DNA from: Tetrapyrgos nigripes
Lineage: Eukaryota > Basidiomycota > Agaricomycetes > Agaricales > Campanellaceae
Direction: 5' to 3'
Assembly (NCBI GenBank): GCA_013368315.1
Contig: JAACJM010000013.1
Coordinates: 124,001-188,000 of the forward strand
DNA length: 64,000 bases
In this document: positions 21,002 to 33,342 of the stretch, in pieces
Numbering within the stretch: the stretch's first letter is position 1
How the letters are laid out: each line of letters opens with the position of its first letter
Program-made: the position numbers and the translations under genes
Notes under the pieces: generated by a model
Told to the model about the DNA's origin: nothing
The model's database searches: none
Seen by the model: only the letters and a program-made list of their open reading frames with translations

Positions 21002-23339
21002 ATGAACTCCCTACGTTCTTTTCTCTTATGGTCAAGTCTCATTTCCCTCACGACCTCGGTTACGGTGACCGATATCCAAGGTCCTGCTTGGCTATCTCCC
21101 TTAGCAGGACAGACGGTTTCCAATGTTACGGGTGTGGTCATTGGGAAGGTGAGTCTCCCAGTTCCTCTCGGGCTTAATTACAACTCACTGGGCGTAATTA
21201 TTCAGAGTAGCAATGGTTTCTATATCTCAGGCAAACCCGTCGACGACGAACGTGTTTCCAATGGTCTATTCATTTTCTCCTCATCAGCAGCAGTTCGGAA
21301 TAAAGTCAACGTTGGAGATGAGGTCTCTATTACAGGAAATGTCTCCGAATTCCGTTCAAGCAGTTCGCCCAACGACCTCCTTCAAACCGAAATAACATCT
21401 CCTACAGAGAGCAATGTTGTCGTCCTTTCGACAGGCAACACAGTGGCGCCCATCATTCTTGGACGCGACAGATCACCCCCGACAGAATTCCTATCAGCTC
21501 TTGACGTAGGACCGGACGGCTGGTTGTCGGTTCCAAACAATCAGAGTCTTGTTGACACTGTAAACGCTACTTTGCAACCCGACTTGTATGGAATGGATTT
21601 CTGGTCGAGTCTGGAAGGGCAGTTGGTGACAGTACCTAGTCCTGTCGCTCTCGATTTCCAGAATAGTTTCGGAGAATTCTGGGTCCATGGTGACTGGCCG
21701 GTAACTGGGAAGAATAGCCGAGGAGGGCTTAGCATCACGATCAGTGAGTTTTCTTCTCTCAAAGGTTGTCTTCTCATTGGATAACCGTTTCACCAGGTGA
21801 TGATGGAATTCCCGATGCCAACCCGGAGACTGTGATTATCGGAGAGCCTCTGGACGGGTCTCGCAATCCCAAGGTCGCTGTTGGTACTACGTTGTCTGAC
21901 ATTACCGGAGTGATTCAATACCAGTGCGTCTTCTCCAACCAGCGTTACCTACCCTCGCTAACCATGGCTCACCAGATTCGGATTCTACTACGTGCTGCCC
22001 TTAACAGCACCTACTGTGCTAACAAGCCCAGATCCTACCGTACCCCCAACGAGCATCCTCGCTATTCCTGCTGAAGGTGGTTGCGCATTGAGATTTGGCG
22101 ATTACAATGTCAGTCTTGCTCCTCCCTTAGATTAGGCTTGAACAGACCGATCTCATTCCACTTCTTAAACAGGTCGAAAACATGGCACCAAACTCAGCCC
22201 ACCTCCCCACCGTCGCAAAACACATCGTCGACTTCCTCCTTACTCCAGATATCGTATTCCTTCAAGAAATCCAAGACAACTCTGGACCAACCGACGATGG
22301 TGTGGTCTCTGCTAATTTGACACTTGCTGCCCTCGTCAAAGCTATTGCAAATATCAGCGATGTCACTTATGACTTTGTGGACATTAATCCCGAGGATAAG
22401 AAAGACGGTGGACAGCCTGGAGGAAATATTCGTCAGGCGTACTTGTATCAACCAGAGAAGCTCAGCTTAGTTCCCGGTTCTCCTGCCGGTGAAGCTTTGG
22501 ATAGCGTAGAGGTGATTGACGTCAATGGAAAACCTGCGCTCAAGTCAGTTTTATCCTCTTTTCTCTTCGTATTACTGTACTTATGTGTTTCTCGTGCTCA
22601 CATCTCCCAGTTTCAATCCAGGTCGTATTGATCCCAGTAATGCTGCATGGGATGACTCCAGAAAACCCTTGGTAGCACAATGGCAGACTGCCGCAGGACA
22701 AACGCTTTTCACCATCAATCTACACCTCGTTTCGAAGGGAGGAAGCTCGTCTACCCAAGGAAATGCCCGTCCACCCGTCAATCTGCCCGTCGATATCCGT
22801 ACTCAACAAGTGGGACTCGTCGCTGTACGTTTTTCCCTACTATGTTGACCTAGAGCGAGACGACTGACTTGCACTATATTCATCTATCTTCTCTGCGGCC
22901 CGCCTAATCCAGAACTTTGCGAAAACCATCCTCAGCGTCGACAGCGAAGCTAACATCCTCGTTGCAGGAGATTTCAACGAATTCACACAGACTCGTTCCG
23001 TCTTGGCTTCTATTAACGAAGTGATGGTCGAGATTGACGAAGCAGCTGGTCTTCCACTTGTTGAGAGGTATACTTATGTGTTTGATCAAAACACTGAGCA
23101 GTTGGACCACGCCTTCATATCTGCTGCGATTGCGAATAGAAGGATTGCTGTTGAACATGTACATGTGAGTCTTCCTACCTTGTTTTCCAAGACTGATTTT
23201 TTGGAATTTCACTGACATATCGTGTCGTTCTTCCCCTACCCAGGTCAATAATTGGTCACCTTCATTGGATGCTCGTGTCAGCGACCATGATCCAACTGTA
23301 GGCCTGGTGTCTTTGTGTGAAGCCCCAAGTTACCGCTGA
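21002..23339 (+). CDS. secreted ExeM-like endonuclease/exonuclease/phosphatase-fold nuclease
   Basis: The start MNSLRSFLLWSSLISLTTSV is a signal peptide; an upstream in-frame ATG at 20945 would bury it and is not used. An N-terminal OB-like domain (VTDIQGPAWLSPLAGQ, then SSNGFYISGKP and VGDEVSITGNVSEF) precedes the catalytic domain, as in bacterial extracellular nucleases ExeM/NucH. The EEP domain shows PDIVFLQEIQDNSG (catalytic Glu), INLHLVSKGG (His), NILVAGDFNEF (Asp/Asn) and DHAFISAAIANR, ending ARVSDHDPTVGLVSL (SDH catalytic histidine). All five expected motifs are present in order. Eight or nine exons, about 600 residues. Likely function is degradation of extracellular nucleic acid for phosphate or nitrogen. 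The NIRQAYLYQPEKL strand is also typical of the family. Confidence 0.87.
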
Positions 23340-23694
23340 CAGCAGTGGACAACGTCTGATGACATTATTAATATGACATTATCATTAAAAATACATCTTG
23401 TACGATTCTGATACCCAATCCTGGACTGTAATTGTGGAAGTGTATTAGGATAAGGTTATGTCGGGCACAACTAGCTGTGAGCGACGGTGTGCTTCTGACC
23501 TCGAGATTCTGAATCTTGTACAACCCGTACTGAGTCAAGATAATCGGCAGACTAGTATTGTAGCACTCGGAGTGCATTGTCTTGGTTTGCTCAATCACGG
23601 AGAGCAAGTGCAGTAAGATGTAATCATTCCGCTTCCTTCAACTGCAAATCCTCTATTGAACGCACTGATCATTAATGGCCATCAAATCGAATTA

Positions 23695-24785
23695 TCAAAC
23701 AGAGAACAATTTCCACTTACATAGATCCGGCCTCTGGCTCTTTAAAAAGTGGAATTCTAGAAGTTTCAAAAGCCATTTCGGTTTCCCTCCCGTCGACCTT
23801 GTAAGAGGTGTTGGATCAGCTTTGACCAGGAGAGGTGGCCCTCCAGCTTGAGTTTGCACACGGATGACCTGGGAGAAGAAGGTGTCCAGGTTGTAATCGT
23901 AGAAGATACGAGCATGAACACAGCCTGATGATTTTGTGATAAGCTACCTCGGACAATGGAAAGAATTTTTTCATCGTACGCACCTGCTTCCAATCCGTCC
24001 CTTTTCTCTTGTTGATACTGCCCCAAAATTCCCGGCGCAAATAGCGACTCGGTGTACACTCCATCCTCAAGCACCACAAGCACCTTGCAATATTTAACGT
24101 CCCTCCTCACGGAAATGATCTGCTCAGGCGAAAACAAGACGTTCGTATTCCAGTGGATAGTCTTATGTTTTTGGAAAAGCTCTCTACATTTCTGTGCTGT
24201 TTCCATAGTCAGCATTTTGGTCTTGGCTAGCCGGCGAACTAGTTGTTGGTACCCTTCTTGATAAAGCAGGGTGTAAAGCGGGATGGTCCATGGTAAACCG
24301 TTTGTAGCCAGAAGATCCTGCGCATTGCGGAAATTCTCAAGTGGGTTCTTCTCTGCATCAACTATGTGCACCAGACGGAATCGGATTCCCCCTGCATAGG
24401 GAGAGTCGGGGGATATATGGTAATAGACATAGCCAGTTGTGGAAGGTGGAAAAGGGATTCGTTTGCTGGCTCCCTCGTGCCAAACGGAGACGTAGCTCAG
24501 TGTTGGTTTGAGATCCTCGGCAACTTGAAGTGTCACTTTTGTGAGATTCGATAGGTCCAAGAAGTCTTCACGTCGAAATCTGACAGGATTGAAAGTTGAG
24601 ACATATCTGTTGCGTTCGCGAGAAGACTGGAAAACCGCTTGAGAGCTCTAGTATTTTCTTAGCAAACTGATACTCACCTTTTCCGAAGCACTTTCATCAG
24701 AAAAGAGCCTCACGGATGTTTTTCGTATATATCTCAGCGGGAGGTGGACTGAACAACGCGTCTTTGGACTGAAGAATGTGTTCAT
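23695..24785 (-). CDS. conserved-looking cytosolic protein of unknown function
   Basis: Exon 1, MNTFFSPKTRCSVHLPLRYI, joins over a 60-nt intron (GTGAGTATC to TTTTCCAG) to SSRERNRYVSTFNPVRFRRE. The long central exon includes VAEDLKPTLSYVSVWHEG, FRLVHIVDAEKNPLENFR and CKVLVVLEDGVYTES. After an intron near 23925-23975 the product ends with CVHARIFYDYNLDTFFSQVI and a basic tail. About 320 residues, no signal peptide or transmembrane segment. The composition and intron pattern are those of a genuine single-domain protein. I do not recognise a family. Its ATG lies only 55 nt after the stop of the PLK4-like gene on the same strand. Confidence 0.65.
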
Positions 24786-24840
24786 GGACACGGCACAGCC
24801 ACTGGGTTTTTCCAATCAATTTCTAGTACAGTACAATTGG

Positions 24841-27800
24841 CTACACGAAATCTTCTAGTTCATCTACTTCATACATGGATGCAACTCGCTCAAATGCTTG
24901 CATACACTCGCTTAATGCTCCTTGGAAGTGAGATTCCCGAATATGTCGTCTGGCGAGGGTTTAGCGTTTCAGGGTCAAAAACATTCTCAAGCTCACCTAT
25001 GCTGCACCACCACACCATTATCCAAAAGCTCAACCCATTCTTCATCCACATCGACATTCAGCACCTTCCCATCCAGAAACATTATCTTGTATCTCCCACC
25101 CTGTGAGACCTTGGAAGCATGCCTCACACACCAGCCCACCCCAGGAAGGAATCTTGGTTCAAGTGCTTCATGCACAATATCTCTCAGTGGAAGAGCTGGT
25201 CAAACCCAAAGCAAGACCGGAAGCTGAGCTGATACCAGAGCGACCACTGACGGCATCTCTAGAAGTCTGTGATTTCGTAGAGTCGGGATTGCCTTCCGGA
25301 GGACCCCACCACTTGACCATGTTATTTCGCTGTGTGATGTTGGGCCCCTTATCTGAGCAGTCAGAAAGCTGGGAAATTCTGGAAGACGAGAACTTGGGTG
25401 GACGGGGAAGTAGGTCGACAGACGAAGAAAGAGACTTTGGTCCTACGAACGCTGGGGAGGATCTAGAATCTTTTGTCGGCTGGTCCGAAGAGCAATGAAC
25501 AATTTCTGTACGTTTGGTCGAAGGTTTTGATGTAAGACACTTTTCTGGATCCAGGGCAAGGGTACCTCTTGCTGAACTGGATCCATTCCGAGAATCTGAT
25601 GCCTTTTCAGCGACGTCGCAGATGTTCAAAAACCACAGCAGCTTCTTGATCATCCCTTGCTCTTCTTCTTCATTAACCAGAGCCTTGAAGTTGTTCATCA
25701 TAGAACTGAGATCGTCTGGACTTGGAACGTGCATACTCTTCTGTGTCCACTCCTTCCCTCGGGGTCCATTTATACGCTCGGCGACTTCGAGCTGACTTGA
25801 TTGTCTTGAATACCGGAGACGTAGCTTGCAGTTGCGTTTCTGTACACCAGCGGCTTCTTCGTTGGTATGATCTTGGTGAATGTCTTTGAATGATTTCGAT
25901 GTACTTGAAGGAGTCAGATTTGCTTGGATGATATCAACGTAGAATCCAGAAAAAGCAGTTCGACGTCAGCTTGAGGACCGTTTGCCATCAGGGTACATTT
26001 CATGGCTTGCTCGTGGAGCACCATCTGTGAAGCAGTCAGCCATCTGGAGGCTACATGTATATGTAAATGGGATGATGCGTACTCTCGGGGTACGTTGTTT
26101 GATCTTCGACACTAAAATCGCCGCATCGTTGTATTGCTTCCAATGTATCTTTGGCAAGTCGCTTATTAGGTAGATAGCCAAAGGCTCTGCCAGACAGCAA
26201 GGGATGCTCAGGTGAGGAGCAGAGTACGTCTTGATCTATATGCAAGTGATATATTAGACAGGCAGTCGATATGATAGAGTTTCAGAGCTACGACTCACCT
26301 CGTTCCCATCCCCACTGACAATCAAAACCTCATGCCCTTTCATCCCTTTCCTCCTCTCTGCCTCTCGAAAATCAATCAATAGAGATCCCGAAGGGAGTAC
26401 ATTGACTTGCCCTTGCATGGTCTTGTGCACTCGCGAGGCCAGCAACTCCGTGTTAAGTGGTACGGACGGGTGGTGCCAACAGGAAGATCGTCATTCATAT
26501 CGAGCATCGGACCATCGTTTTCCCCGAGGAAAGAGTCTAGATTAGGTCCTGGGGCATGTTCGCCACGAGAAGAACCTGCAAGAGGGTTCACAACATGAAC
26601 ACGAGTAGCAGATGCAGACGTTCCTTGAGACGAAGATGATGGTACTCTCAATTGTGGATGGGGCTCCTCGGCTGATATAGCAGGTTTAGCACGGTGATGG
26701 TTGTAGCCAAGGAGAGATATACGCCGGCTTTGTTCAGAGGTATCGCTGACGACCCGCTTCTCTTTGAAAACCTGCTCTCCTTTCAAGTCTCGCTGCATCT
26801 CAGCACTCCCGTCCATTCCCAACATCATCCTCTTGAACGATATCTCATCACTAAGAATCCTTCGTAGATCCGCGTTCTTGATCTCCCTAAGAGGTGGTTT
26901 CGTCCCAAACCCAGAGCCTGCAGAGAAAGTACGAGCATTGCTGATGCTATTCTTTATGATTCCAAGATCGGTTACAGATTCGTCGTTATTGGTAATTTGA
27001 TGTTGTTTATTTTCTTTGAAAGTGGAAGGCGCTCTAAAGGGCAGTTGCTGAGGTTTCGCTGGTTTTCTGTTCGTGTTCGTGAGAAATGGTTTAGATTGGA
27101 AAGGTATCCGTTCGTGCTTTCCGTCCTCAACGCCTTCACTCGAATTGTCGATTTCGAGAGGCTCTTCTGGAAGCCTTGTGTCCAAAAATGGGTGATGAAG
27201 TAGGGAGGATAGGGCTGTACGACGAGATGGATCCTAGAAACCACAGGCTTCAGCAGCGGATAAAAGACTATCATGAACAAAGCTCACAATGTGCAACAAA
27301 CCAACTACGAAATTCTCTAAAAGGGCAGAGAAGTATGCGGTCATCGAGTACTTCGCACGCAGGATGTTTTCGAAAATTTGATCAATGGAATCAACCTGGA
27401 AAGGCGACTTCCCCGCTACGCATGCGAACGCAACGCAGCCAAGGGACCACAAGTCTGCACTGCAGTCGTAATAACGTCTAGAAAGGATTTCACTGGAGGC
27501 TGTTCAGAATTTTGCGCATTCGAAGTTGCCCAGAGGACTCACGGTGCAACATAGACGTAGTCTACGTCCGCGTCGTCCCCAGTCTTGTACAAATCAGTGA
27601 AGGATGTGAAGTCCTGTTCAGTCACTCGAATCGCCTTTTCAAAGTTTGAGAGTTTCTGAACGACCAAACGTCAGTCCTAGTAAAGAGAGCACCGGGCGAC
27701 GACTTACCACTCTTCCTTCTTCTGTCAATAAAATACTCCTTGGATTGAGATCCCTGTGAACAATGCCCTCTTTCTTGAGATACGTCAATGCATCTATCAG

Positions 27801-28243
27801 AGGTTTAATGATCGTCCGGGTCATTCCATCCGACAGACATCGAGAGTCTTTGCCTGTTCCGTAACGTTGAATATACTGAAATAACGACCCGCCCGCACAA
27901 AGCCCCAAAACTTGGAACTGGTGAGTTTGACTGGTAAAAGCGGAAAAGAGGGAGTTGATGCTGGGATGATGTAGAGAAAACTGAAGGGTCGAAGAGGAAT
28001 TATTGGCGCTAATGGGAGTCTAGAACGCCTTTCTGTGAGATGTCAAAAATGCCAAAGAGGAGGAGATGTTGGACCTTTTTGATAACTACTAGCCTGTTTT
28101 TCATTCTTCCTCGTTTACATCTCCCTTGAAGGGTTTGAGAAGAGCCATGTGTCGCGAGTTCGTTTAGGATTTGGTAGTTCTGAACGCCATTTCAGACCAG
28201 ATCGGTACGAGAACGCCATACTCACCTCTATACCGTCTTCCAT
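24841..28243 (-). CDS. PLK4/SAK-like polo-box protein with degenerate kinase domain
   Basis: The start is MEDGIE, joined over an intron to NYQILNELATHGSSQTLQGR. The kinase-like domain reads VVIKK, then HHPSINSLFSAF, LGLCAGGSLFQYIQRYG, YLKKEGIVHRDLNPRSILL, KLSNFEKAIRV, VYVAPRYYDCSADLWSLGC. The glycine loop is unrecognisable and no alpha-C glutamate is evident. HRD keeps its aspartate but the catalytic-loop Asn is Ser, DFG is NFE, and APE is APR. Downstream of a disordered linker lies a PLK4-type cryptic polo box: NTELLASRVHKTMQGQVNVL, SLLIDFREAERRKGMKGHEV, LPKIHWKQYNDAAILVSKIK. After a long Ser-rich linker comes a further polo-box-like strand set, PRFLPGVGWCVRHASKVSQ, GGRYKIMFLDGK, DVDEEWVEL, and a final exon ending VDELEDFV. 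The PLK4-like architecture is clear; a pseudokinase or scaffold role is inferred. Confidence 0.82.
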
Positions 28244-28485
28244 TTTCTTGTAGACAGTGCTGGGAGTGGGGTCGTCGCGTCGAGTGAAAGTAGAGGTTGA
28301 AGTTGCGAGTCACGTCGCCCCTAAAAATAGTTACATGGAGATTTTTTGAGTTGAGCCTTCTTCTAAATACATGCCAGTAAATCAATAATGTTAACTAGTG
28401 GAGGGAAGTATACGCGGAATTAAGTAAAGCCAAAACACCAGGAAAGATCAGCGTCCATCAAGTCACTCTGCACCACAGTAAGGAA

Positions 28486-30340
28486 TCAGTCTCCAGGAAC
28501 TTTGACTCCAGCCTCAGCGTCCACCTTGTCTTCTTCTCCTTCATTGCTGCCTTCATCCTCTTCTTGGTCATCTTCTCCCTCATCCAAGGAATCTCCACCA
28601 GGACCGACACCGACACTTCCGCTCAACCCTCTAGATCCACCACCAACACCACCCATCCCAGACCCTCCAATATTCTTGCCAAGATTTCCACCCATCTTAC
28701 CCCCAATACCGGTTCCCTGTCCATGTCCATGATGTCCTTCACCACCACGTTCTTCGTCGTCCCTCCTAACAGCATCTCGCATGACCTTGACATCCTCATC
28801 CACCTTAGCAGCCACCCTGTCGATACCAGCCTCGGCAAGAGACACATGAGTTGTCCTAGCCGTTAAGTGTGCTTGTTTCCTTGGTGGCCTCTTCAGTCTC
28901 CTTCGTGCCACCATCACCGGAACCGAACATTTCTGAATTAAGTAATGTGATGTAGATCCAAGTAATATGCCCTTTAACTGTCCAAGACCACGAGATCCGA
29001 CGATCATCATAGTGGGCTCGATGTGATCTATGATGTCGAGGAGCATATGCCGAGCGTTCTTGGCGTGCCATGCTTGGCACGAAATTGAAACATGGAGTCT
29101 CGTTCGCTGAAGCAGAGCGGTTGCTTGCCGTACAAGAATATAGGCCAATCCCTGACGCTCTTGCTGAGAACGAAGTTTGTTGGTGCGATCACCAGGTTTG
29201 GGAGGGTCGACTGGAAGACAAGAATGAGGATTTAGCAAAAGTAGCCTGATTGTAGTCACTTAAGCACTCACCCCTTGCTTCGTTCTCGACGACGTTTATA
29301 ATAAGCATCTCATCCCCGTCTCTGAGAACTGTCCCTATGCCCCACTCGACTGCATACCTCGACTCCTCCGACAAATCACTGGCCACGACATACTTCATCT
29401 TTCTGCGCCCAGTTTCAACCAGTCTACTTTCTGGATCTCCCTGCTTGACGGTGATTGTACAACGATCTCGTTCGAAAAGAGGCCGGCTCGTGTGCAAAGG
29501 TAAAGGTTCGTGATGCCTTGTGCTCTTCCGTCGCCTGGGGTTTCTCTTACCACCTCGTGTTGAAACAGTATGGTTCAGCGTGGATGGGAAGTAAGGCTCT
29601 GGTGGTACAACAACATTGACACCTTCTCCCAGAGGATCAGGTTCAACGTCGGGATCCGCGTCATTGGTACGGGCATTGACCAGGGAATTCTGCTCCGTAT
29701 TGCGTTCCGTTACATCATCAAATATGTCTACTTCATCGCCTGACCAGTCGGAGTCATCGGGATCGGTTTCGTAGTCGGTTGTCTGGTCGCCCTGAGTCTC
29801 GGTTTCGTCGCCAGAGTCGCCATAGTCCGTGAACGCGTTTCGCGGCCGGATAGCGGGAGAAGCTTGGAGAGAGCTCGTGCTCAAATCTGCTTCGGATTGG
29901 GACAGTGGTAGAGGTTGATCTGGGGAAGGTTCGCGATCCCGGTCTGCTTTTCGGAACTTTCTGAAAGCGGAGAACGGAGACTGGGACCGTGCTCGGGAGG
30001 CACTGCGCTCACTAGTGCGATCCGTTACCACCGAAGAAGAGCGTGACAAGATAGGACGTTTGATAATGGACCGACCGCGGGGCTCGTCTGTGCTAACGAT
30101 ACTGCTGGTTCTTGCAAGGGCCAACGAGGACATCATTGAGCTGAGGGATTTTCCAATTCCTTTGGATATGGAATCAGGCCGTTGTAAGTCGTGACCGTTG
30201 GGTCGTTCATCGTGGGTGAGCGAGCGCGTTAGCTCGAGACCGTTACTATGATTACTGCCGGTGCTGGTGCTGGGACGACCTCCACTACTTCCTGGCCGTG
30301 AAAACTGAGTGTACCATGAGTGGCGTCTGTGGTGGTTCAT
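28486..30340 (-). CDS. UspA (universal stress protein) domain protein with long disordered arms
   Basis: The start is taken at MNHHRRHSWYTQFSRPGSS (30340); an in-frame ATG at 30415 is possible. The first 300 residues are Ser/Arg/Asp-rich and disordered, with many SP sites (RSQSPFSAFRKFRKADRDR) and an acidic block. The USP fold follows: KMKYVVASDLSEESRYAVEW, GTVLRDGDEMLIINVVENEA, then after an intron LAYILVRQATALLQRTRLHV and MMIVGSRGLGQLKGILLGS. The last is the G2xG9xG(S/T) ATP-binding motif, followed by TSHYLIQKCSVPVMVARRR. The C-terminal 150 residues are Gly-rich, then acidic (DEGEDDQEEDEGSNEGEED). ATP-binding stress-response protein by family; the arms suggest phosphoregulation. Two or three introns. 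Confidence 0.85.
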
Positions 30341-30753
30341 AAGAAAGGAATACTGACCTGGGCATTCGTCTTGGCACGGTTCATGTATCGGAAAAGAGTT
30401 TCTAGGTACAGCCACCTATCGAGTATTTCAAAAAAGGTCGCGGCTTATACGGCTGGTCTAGACCCTTCAAACCAATGTCTGTTGTCACTTCCATATGTCA
30501 GAAGCTCTGCAGCCACCGAGCTTATGTTCAACTCTTCTCTCTGTAAATCGACTAGTTCACCTTGTTTTCAATACAGAAAACCAAGGATATGTCACTACCA
30601 AGGATATGTCTTGGCACCGATTACATACAGCTGTCCGCTCCTCTCCGCTCTCCAAATGATCGTATATAGAAAGCCACTGCGGTCATCATAACGCTGTCAT
30701 TCCTATATGCTGTACATGTTCTTCAACTGCTCTAGCTATTCCAAAAGCGTCAT

Positions 30754-33342
30754 TCACAAACTTGCAGTAGCTTTAGAAGCGTCTCCAAAAATCTCTTTAA
30801 TGAACGCGTCACTGTCTGGTTCGCGACCCAAAAAGTCCTGCGGAAGAGTCGCACAAGTCAATACCAAACACCTGAGGAAGATCCAGCACAGCAGACACGC
30901 ACCTTCAGACTGTCAAGTTCCTCTCTGCTCCCTCCGGGTTTCAAAATCTTTTCTCTGTAACGCTGGCCACGAGCAGGATCCAATGGGTCGGCTTTGAAGA
31001 CAGTAGCGTACATATCAGCAGCGAAGACTAGAGAGTAGGTGTATCTGCCAAAGCATCAGTAGGACCGTCAATCCCGTATAGTTTATACCTCACCCGTAGT
31101 AACCGGCATCATATCCACCCGTGATATGCCCAAAGGTACCTTGACCAGGACAAAGTTTGCCAGACTTGACTAAAGAAACCTTTTCTCGCAGATCGTTCCA
31201 CAGCTTGGTGTAGTCGGTTGGCTCTGATCCCGAATATTAAGCGAAAGCACTGAAAAAAGAGGGCATTACTGACCAGAGTCGGTATGGATCTTGATATCAA
31301 ATTTCGCAAAGAAAATCTGTCGCAGGTAGAAGAGACCGACATTGACCCATCGACTATGAAAACCGCTTAAGTCAACCGTTGAAGATAGATGACATGAAGA
31401 CTAACCTCTTAATCAATTTATCAATCATTTCCTCACTCATGCTCTCACCCGTCTCCCAATGCTTTCCCAACACCTTGAGAACCGGCTTCTCCCAACACCA
31501 GCTCTCCAGCATCTGACTGGGTGCTTCCACAAAGTCCCTAGCCACACTTGTTCCGTGAAATCTAGCAAACTGGGTCTTGGATAGTAAACCATGGAAGACG
31601 TGACCCATCTCATGGAAAAAGGTGACAACATCATCATGTCGCATCAACGCAGGTTTGGATTTAACGTTGGGATCAGACGACGGGGCCGGGTTTTTCGCAA
31701 GGTTTGCTACCATAGAAGCAATGGGGTAAGCGCGCTTTCCTGGTCCATCTGGGGAGAAGACGGTAGTGGTGTATCCGGGAAGAAGTGGCCAAACGGCTGC
31801 ATGGGAGTACTTGTTGGCCCGAGGGTAGAGATCCAAATAGCAATATCCAATGAAACCACTCTCATCCTTCGCATCCTTCTCCCACACAGAGAATCTCTGA
31901 ACATCAGGATGCCAAGTGGCACCCTCTTCATCCTTCATCTCAACGAATTTGACTCCAAGCAGATTCTGGTAGATGTCCAGAATGGTAGGGACGACATGGT
32001 TGACAGGGAAGTATTCCTTCACAGCAGAGTCGTCCAGATCGAGTTTTTCCTCGATGTACTTGCGGTCGTAGTACCGGTAGTCCCAAATGTAGAAGTTGCC
32101 GTCAAAAGGTATGCCAAGCGATTTGTGTTCGGCTTCCTTGAGAGTGAGCAAGTTTTCAAGATCCTTCTTGCCAACGGCAGCAAGCTTGTGCTCAAGGTCA
32201 TCGAGGAACTAAACATGATGACTGTGAGAGAGACCAGAAATACGCTCGTGGAATACATACGTCGATGACACCTTTTGCATTTTTAATCATCTTCTCTTCC
32301 GTGATGTAATCTGCCCAAGTTTCGTATCCCAAAATCGATGCAATCTGCCTTCTGAGATCGAGAGCTCGGCTCAGAATCGGGACATTAATCTCTAGTCGAG
32401 ACTCGTATGCCTCGAAAGCCCGTTTACGCGTGTCAACGGTTTTGGCATACTTAAAGAGAGGAAAGATGTCCGGAGTCTTGAAGGTGACGTCATATACATC
32501 CTGGCCATTCTCAGTGCGTTTGGTGTAACCGTTGACAACGTCGGCGGGTACACCATCGAGTTCTTGAAGAGTGAAGGTAATTTTTCCCTAGTCAAAGAAG
32601 GGTAAGGAGGAAAGAACGCGTCCATGAGATTATATCGACGTACATCTTCTTCGTTGAAGTTTTTCTGGTAACCAATGTCATTGCGAGAAGCTTGGATAGG
32701 TACTGCCTACTCACACTGAATTCCAGGCAAACTTGTGAGAGCTCTGTTTTCAGAGAAGTAAGCTGTTCACGTTTGGACTTGTCCAACCCAAGACCAGCCC
32801 GTTTTCCGTCCAAGATCTACACAGGATTAGACGAAACACAGACTCGACGAACACATTTCACGCACCATTTTATCCACCAGCCGTTTCTCCTCAGCATTGA
32901 GCTTGTCCCACTCGCCAGTTTCCTTCATATTTTTCTCAGCAGAAACCTTTGCTTCGAAGATATCCGTCCTCATGCTCGACTCGACACCGTACGCACGAAC
33001 CATGGATTCGGAGTCATTAGACGCATCTCGCAACTCTTTGTCCGATGAAACGTTTTGATAAAACGCTAGAAGCTCCGAACTAACATCGAACTGAGTATCG
33101 GCATCTGCGAGAGTTAGGAAGACGGATTTGAAATCGAGGTGTTCCTTGGGGAGAGCAGCGATGGAATCTTGGAGCTGACGATTCTGCAGGATGAGTTCTT
33201 GTGTGATTTCTTTAATTTGAGGTGGTGAGTGGTTCCATACTGGAGCTCTTTGGGGAGGATTGAGACTAGCCATGTTAAAGCGTCTGTGGAAGTACCGTGA
33301 CACACAGCCAGCGCTGGTTCGAAGTCGAACAGCCAGCTGCAT
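30754..33342 (-). CDS. M3-family zinc oligopeptidase (saccharolysin / thimet oligopeptidase)
   Basis: Zinc metallopeptidase cleaving short peptides in cytosol and mitochondria. The catalytic segment is VVTFFHEMGHVFHGLLSKTQ with HEMGH (HExxH), and the third zinc ligand is Glu in FVEAPSQMLESWCWEKP. Other family blocks are FDGNFYIWDYRYYDRKYIEE, FIGYCYLDLYPRANKYSH and HITGGYDAGYYGYTYSLVF. It ends EIFGDASKATASL. The frame opens at MQLAVRLRTSAGCVSRYFHR (33342), an Arg-rich presequence-like leader; a second ATG at 33273 (MASLNPPQRAPVW) would give the cytosolic form. About eight exons and 690-710 residues, the normal family size. Budding yeast PRD1 is the best-known fungal relative. Confidence 0.92.

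Noticed and set aside
25168..25734. Separate minus-strand gene of 188 residues
   Set aside because: It is an internal exon of the PLK4-like gene; the same frame continues into the final polo box once a neighbouring shift is read correctly.
30571..30605. Short tandem ACCAAGGATATGTC
   Set aside because: Only two copies in a UTR; no sign of function or expansion.
31591..32268. Plus-strand 225-residue frame
   Set aside because: It is an antisense shadow of the M3 peptidase exon encoding the zinc site.
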